Shown piece by piece: positions 4,715-5,042 of a DNA stretch of 5,042 nucleotides (within the stretch, counting starts at the first letter, position 1; each line of letters begins with the position of its first letter). The position numbers were made by a program, and so were the translations under genes. Source of the DNA: GCA-002715885 sp045561575 (GTDB taxonomy: Bacteria > Bacteroidota > Bacteroidia > Flavobacteriales > BACL11). The notes beneath the pieces are model-generated. The model saw nothing but the letters and a program-made list of their open reading frames with translations. It made no database searches and had not been told where the DNA came from. The stretch lies in NCBI GenBank assembly GCA_045561575.1, contig JBJKXM010000056.1, forward strand, positions 1-5,042, read 5' to 3'.

Positions 4715-5042
4715 ATGTCAAGAATTAGTAAAAATAGAAAAGAAGTTTTGTCAAATGTAGATCTTACAAAAACTTATAGTGTTGAAGAGGCTTCTTCTAT
4801 AATTAAAGATCATTCAAAAGTTAAGTTTGATGAATCCATTGATTTGGCAGTAAGATTGGGTGTTGATCCCAAACAAGCAAACCAAATGGTAAGAGGTGTT
4901 GCTTCACTACCACATGGAACTGGAAAAGATGTTAAAGTTTTAGCTCTTGTTACTGCTGATAAAGAAGAAGAAGCTACAAAAGCTGGTGCAGATTTTGTTG
5001 GACTTGATGAATATATTGAAAAAATTAAATCTGGATGGACTG
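4715..5042 (+). CDS. rplA: Large ribosomal subunit protein uL1, N-terminal part (cut by window end)
   Basis: uL1 forms the mobile L1 stalk at the E site, which helps release deacylated tRNA; in many bacteria it also represses its own L11-L1 mRNA. The 109 complete codons seen here are about half of the usual 230 or so residues. The frame starts at ATG 4715 (MSRISKNRKEVLSNVD), 15 bp after rplK, and runs open to the last base. Diagnostic segments are KFDESIDLAVRLGVDPKQ (37-54) and VRGVASLPHGTGK (59-71), followed by ADFVGLDEYIEKIKSGWT (92-109). There is no SD before the start. Relatives continue with rplJ, rplL and rpoBC, which would lie beyond the window. Confidence 0.97.
   Translation, partial: MSRISKNRKEVLSNVDLTKTYSVEEASSIIKDHSKVKFDESIDLAVRLGVDPKQANQMVRGVASLPHGTGKDVKVLALVTADKEEEATKAGADFVGLDEYIEKIKSGWT

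Overview
The window is a core-genome segment of an AT-rich member of the Bacteroidota, probably from the flavobacterial side. Three lines of evidence point there. The EF-Tu, bS21, NusG and APT sequences read like Bacteroidota family members. The gene order rpsU - tyrosine recombinase - tRNA cluster - tuf - tRNA-Trp - secE - nusG - rplK - rplA is the arrangement I know from that phylum. No start codon has a Shine-Dalgarno sequence, A sits at -3 in six of seven starts, and two putative promoters fit the Bacteroidota -33/-7 pattern TTTG (or TTG) ... TAnnTTTG. The low GC, short spacers and absence of hpf suggest a compact genome, as in many marine flavobacteria; that last point is inference.

Layout, all on the + strand: (1) positions 1-327 hold the 3' part of apt, a purine-salvage enzyme. 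(2) A well-formed promoter (341-371) lies just upstream of rpsU (bS21), which is followed by a full-length XerC/D-type recombinase; the two genes probably share a transcript. (3) The 145-bp gap 1505-1649 has no gene. It holds an AT-rich hairpin with a T run (possible terminator) and a promoter-like sequence ahead of the tRNAs. (4) Four tRNA genes, Thr(TGT), Tyr(GTA), Gly(TCC) and Thr(GGT), run into tuf, so tRNAs and their carrier EF-Tu are likely co-transcribed. (5) A strong hairpin follows tuf. (6) tRNA-Trp(CCA), secE, nusG, rplK and rplA (cut by the window end) begin the classical secE-nusG-L11 operon, which in relatives continues to rplJ-rplL-rpoBC.

Nearly everything here serves translation (bS21, uL11, uL1, EF-Tu, five tRNAs), with transcription-translation coupling (NusG), protein export (SecE), chromosome dimer resolution (Xer) and adenine salvage (APT) alongside. 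I see no mobile element, CRISPR array, defence island or new multigene system. The most unusual details are a tRNA-Gly whose near-universal elbow pair G19-C56 appears replaced by A19-U56, and a NusG with an acidic N-terminal extension of about 47 residues built partly from an 18-bp tandem repeat.
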